Part shown: positions 5,014 to 6,326 of the stretch, one piece after another
Position numbering within the stretch: position 1 is the stretch's first letter
Layout: the number at the start of each line of letters is the position of its first letter
NCBI GenBank assembly: GCA_934294965.1
Contig: CAKRAM010000010.1
Span: forward strand, 1 to 6,326
DNA from: an uncultured Clostridia bacterium
GTDB lineage: Bacteria > Bacillota > Clostridia > Christensenellales > CAG-314
Reading direction: 5' to 3'
DNA length: 6,326 nt
The notes under the pieces: model-generated
What the model was told of the DNA's origin: nothing
What the model saw: only the letters and a program-made list of their open reading frames with translations
The model's database searches: none
Translations under genes and position numbers: made by a program

Positions 5014-5934
5014 CTATTCTTCGTCTTTTCTAAATTCGTTGGTCATCCAACCGTCAATCATTTTGCAAATGCGATCCAAATCGTCGGCGGTATAGTAGTC
5101 GATGTAAATGCGTCCTTTTGTTCCGTTGCCAAGTGCCGAAACTTTTGTGGCAAACGCGCGTTGCATGTTGCCCACAAGTTCTTTAAGTTCTTTGCTCTCC
5201 TGCGCCACGGGTTTTTCCTGCTGCTTGGGGTTAAGGTATTCGCGCACCATTTTTTCCATTTCGCGCACGGTCATGCGGTTGTCGCAACCCTTAAGCGCAA
5301 GTTTGTATTGGTCGTCGTTAGGCACAACAACCAACGTTCTTGCGTGTCCGGCGGAAAGTCTGCCCTTTTCGATAAGGTCGATAACGTTATCGGAAAGAGT
5401 CAACAAGCGCAGCGTGTTAGCCACTGCCGAACGGCTTTTGCCGATGCGATCCGCCGCCACTTCTTGCGTCATGTTGAACTCGGTCATAAGCGTTTTTATG
5501 GCGCGAGCCGCCTCGATGGGAGAAAGATCTTCGCGTTGAAGGTTCTCAATCAGGCTTATTTCCTTAATTTGTTGCGGAGTGTAGTTGCGAATGATGGCGG
5601 GGATTTCTTTCTTTCCTGCCATTTTACTGGCTCTAAAACGACGTTCGCCGGCAATAATCATAAAGCGTTTGCCCATGGGGGTAACAACGATAGGTTGAAT
5701 TACGCCGTGTATTTTGATGCTGTCTGCCAGTTCGGCAAGTGCCGATTCGTCAAAGTTTTTGCGCGGTTGCTCGTAGTTGGGGTCGATGTCGAGCAGCGCG
5801 ATGTTCACAACGTTGTCGTCGCCGGCAAGTGCCGAATGTTGCGCGTTTTGTTGCGGTTGAGTAAGTTCTTCTATGTCGTTAAGCCCCATAAGCGAGGCAA
5901 ATCCTCTGCCCAATCCTTTGTTGTTGGTAGCCAT
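5014..5934 (-). CDS. parB: ParB/Spo0J chromosome-partition protein (CTPase clamp, parS binding)
   Basis: Complete, 306 residues, the usual chromosomal ParB length (about 280-300). Residues 4-17 carry the N-terminal NKGLGRGFASLMG motif that contacts ParA. A Q/A-rich linker (21-40) follows. The ParB/Srx CTP-binding domain spans about 42-150, with QPRKNF (56-61), GVIQP (77-81), the arginine-patch box GERRFRA (96-102) and ENLQREDLSPIEAA (130-143). The parS-binding helix-turn-helix is at about 154-176 (MTQEVAADRIGKSRSAVANT), followed by GRLSAGHAR (191-199). A charged linker (232-250) leads to the C-terminal dimerisation domain (about 251-300, with GRIYIDY and DDLDRICKMI). All boxes seen are intact. 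The ATG at 5934 is chosen because it sits 8 nt after GAGAGG and puts the conserved peptide at the N-terminus. It follows parA by 3 nt. Noc is a paralogue, but adjacency to parA and Spo0J-like parS sites favour ParB. Confidence 0.97.
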   Translation of the reverse strand: MATNNKGLGRGFASLMGLNDIEELTQPQQNAQHSALAGDDNVVNIALLDIDPNYEQPRKNFDESALAELADSIKIHGVIQPIVVTPMGKRFMIIAGERRFRASKMAGKKEIPAIIRNYTPQQIKEISLIENLQREDLSPIEAARAIKTLMTEFNMTQEVAADRIGKSRSAVANTLRLLTLSDNVIDLIEKGRLSAGHARTLVVVPNDDQYKLALKGCDNRMTVREMEKMVREYLNPKQQEKPVAQESKELKELVGNMQRAFATKVSALGNGTKGRIYIDYYTADDLDRICKMIDGWMTNEFRKDEE

Positions 5935-5937
5935 ATG

Positions 5938-6326
5938 TTATTCCTCTCTTTCCAAAAATTGTTTTGCAAGCGCTTGATATGCCGCCGCTCCGCTGGATCT
6001 GGGCGCGTGACTCACAATCGGTATACCGAAACTGGGAGATTCTACCAGTTTTATGTTTCTCGGCACGGGTACGGTGTAAACTTTGTCGCCGAAGTACTTA
6101 AAAATCTCTTCGGTAACCTGTTTGGACATCGTTGTGCGCGTGTCGTACATCGTAAGCACCACGCCGTTTATGGTGAGTCCGTGATTGAGGCGTTGTTTTA
6201 CGATTTTTATCGTGTTCATCAGTTGGCTGAGGCCTTCCAGTGCAAAAAATTCGCTTTGGATGGGAATAATTACGCTGTCGGCGGCAACAAGCGCGTTTAG
6301 CGTAAGCAGTCCCAAACTTGGAGGGC
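5938..6326 (-). CDS. parA: ParA/Soj chromosome-partition ATPase, C-terminal half (5' end beyond window)
   Basis: Partial gene; 128 complete codons are visible, about half of a usual ParA/Soj of roughly 250-260 residues. The reading frame runs off the right edge beginning PPSLGLLTLNALVAADS, which is the stretch just after the Walker B aspartate (DCPPSLG) of Soj-type ATPases. The P-loop and deviant Walker A lysine are therefore outside the window. Further family landmarks are EFFALEGLSQLMNTI, the VVLTMYDTRTTMSKQV segment, and VPRNIKLVESPSFGIPI, which resembles the PRNVRLSEAPSYGKP stretch of Soj. The family binds DNA non-specifically as an ATP dimer and is released when ParB triggers hydrolysis. 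The gene ends FLEREE with a TAA 3 nt before the parB start codon, so the two are co-transcribed. An internal ATG at 6315 is not the true start, since conserved sequence continues upstream. MinD-type relatives are excluded by the Soj-like motifs and the parB neighbour. Confidence 0.96.
   Translation of the reverse strand, partial: PPSLGLLTLNALVAADSVIIPIQSEFFALEGLSQLMNTIKIVKQRLNHGLTINGVVLTMYDTRTTMSKQVTEEIFKYFGDKVYTVPVPRNIKLVESPSFGIPIVSHAPRSSGAAAYQALAKQFLEREE
5943..5948 (-). promoter_or_regulatory. Shine-Dalgarno sequence of parB, inside the end of parA
   Basis: On the minus strand GAGAGG lies 8 nt upstream of the parB ATG. It is formed by the last sense codons of parA (AGA GAG GAA), so the two genes are likely translationally linked. 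It supports the chosen parB start. Confidence 0.7.

Noticed and set aside
5108..5539. 143-codon plus-strand frame inside parB
   Set aside because: Antisense to the conserved ParB CTPase and DNA-binding domains; no ribosome binding site or family resemblance.
4891..6300. 469-codon plus-strand open frame across parA and parB
   Set aside because: It is antisense to two clearly conserved genes, its product is rich in H, F, V and R with no recognisable domain, and it spans the parA/parB junction. It is a by-product of parAB codon use.
1..6326. CRISPR array, tRNA or insertion sequence
   Set aside because: No regularly spaced conserved repeats of CRISPR length, no tRNA T-loop signature with a matching acceptor stem, and no transposase-like frame or paired terminal repeats were seen.

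Overview
The window looks like part of a bacterial chromosome from the origin-proximal side. Everything convincingly coding lies on the minus strand: the C-terminal half of a ParA/Soj ATPase (cut by the right window edge), a complete ParB/Spo0J directly behind it, and, 1.2 kb further on, a small four-helix membrane protein of the CvpA type. Two ParB target sites (parS) near the left edge, one a perfect 16-bp site inside a longer palindrome, show that this is a chromosomal partition locus. Low-GC intergenic DNA, purine-rich Shine-Dalgarno sequences, Soj/Spo0J-like proteins and Bacillus-type parS sites suggest a Firmicutes/Clostridia-like bacterium. That is inference, because parABS of this type occurs in many phyla.

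Layout. 1-3310: about 3.3 kb of A/T-rich DNA with no convincing full-length gene. It holds the two parS sites (213-228, 326-341), an 8-bp direct repeat at 21-bp spacing (485-513), a diverged 44-bp tandem duplication (655-740), a G/C-richer patch that may be a gene remnant (931-1036), two very short ORFs with coding-like composition (115-210, 1166-1264), three inverted-repeat clusters whose arms can pair in alternative ways (1477-1560, 1853-1909, 2056-2099), and a promoter-like sequence running into a six-copy, roughly helically phased AATTACC array (2461-2564). 3322-3834: CvpA-family gene. 3846-5013: 1.2 kb without a gene, containing a degenerate tandem repeat of about 213-235 bp. 5014-6326: parB and parA, a tight operon with a 3-nt gap.

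How the parts work together. By known ParABS biology, ParB loads at parS as a CTP-dependent clamp, spreads over neighbouring DNA, recruits SMC and stimulates ParA ATPase through its N-terminal peptide. Here the sites lie about 4.7 kb downstream of the parB stop, so ParB spreading could cover the whole window, including both non-coding stretches and the cvpA-like gene. The low coding density of about 4.5 of 6.3 kb, with several site-like repeats, is the main oddity. Degraded genes, an unrecognised RNA or an extended centromere-like region are all possible, and the sequence alone does not decide between them.
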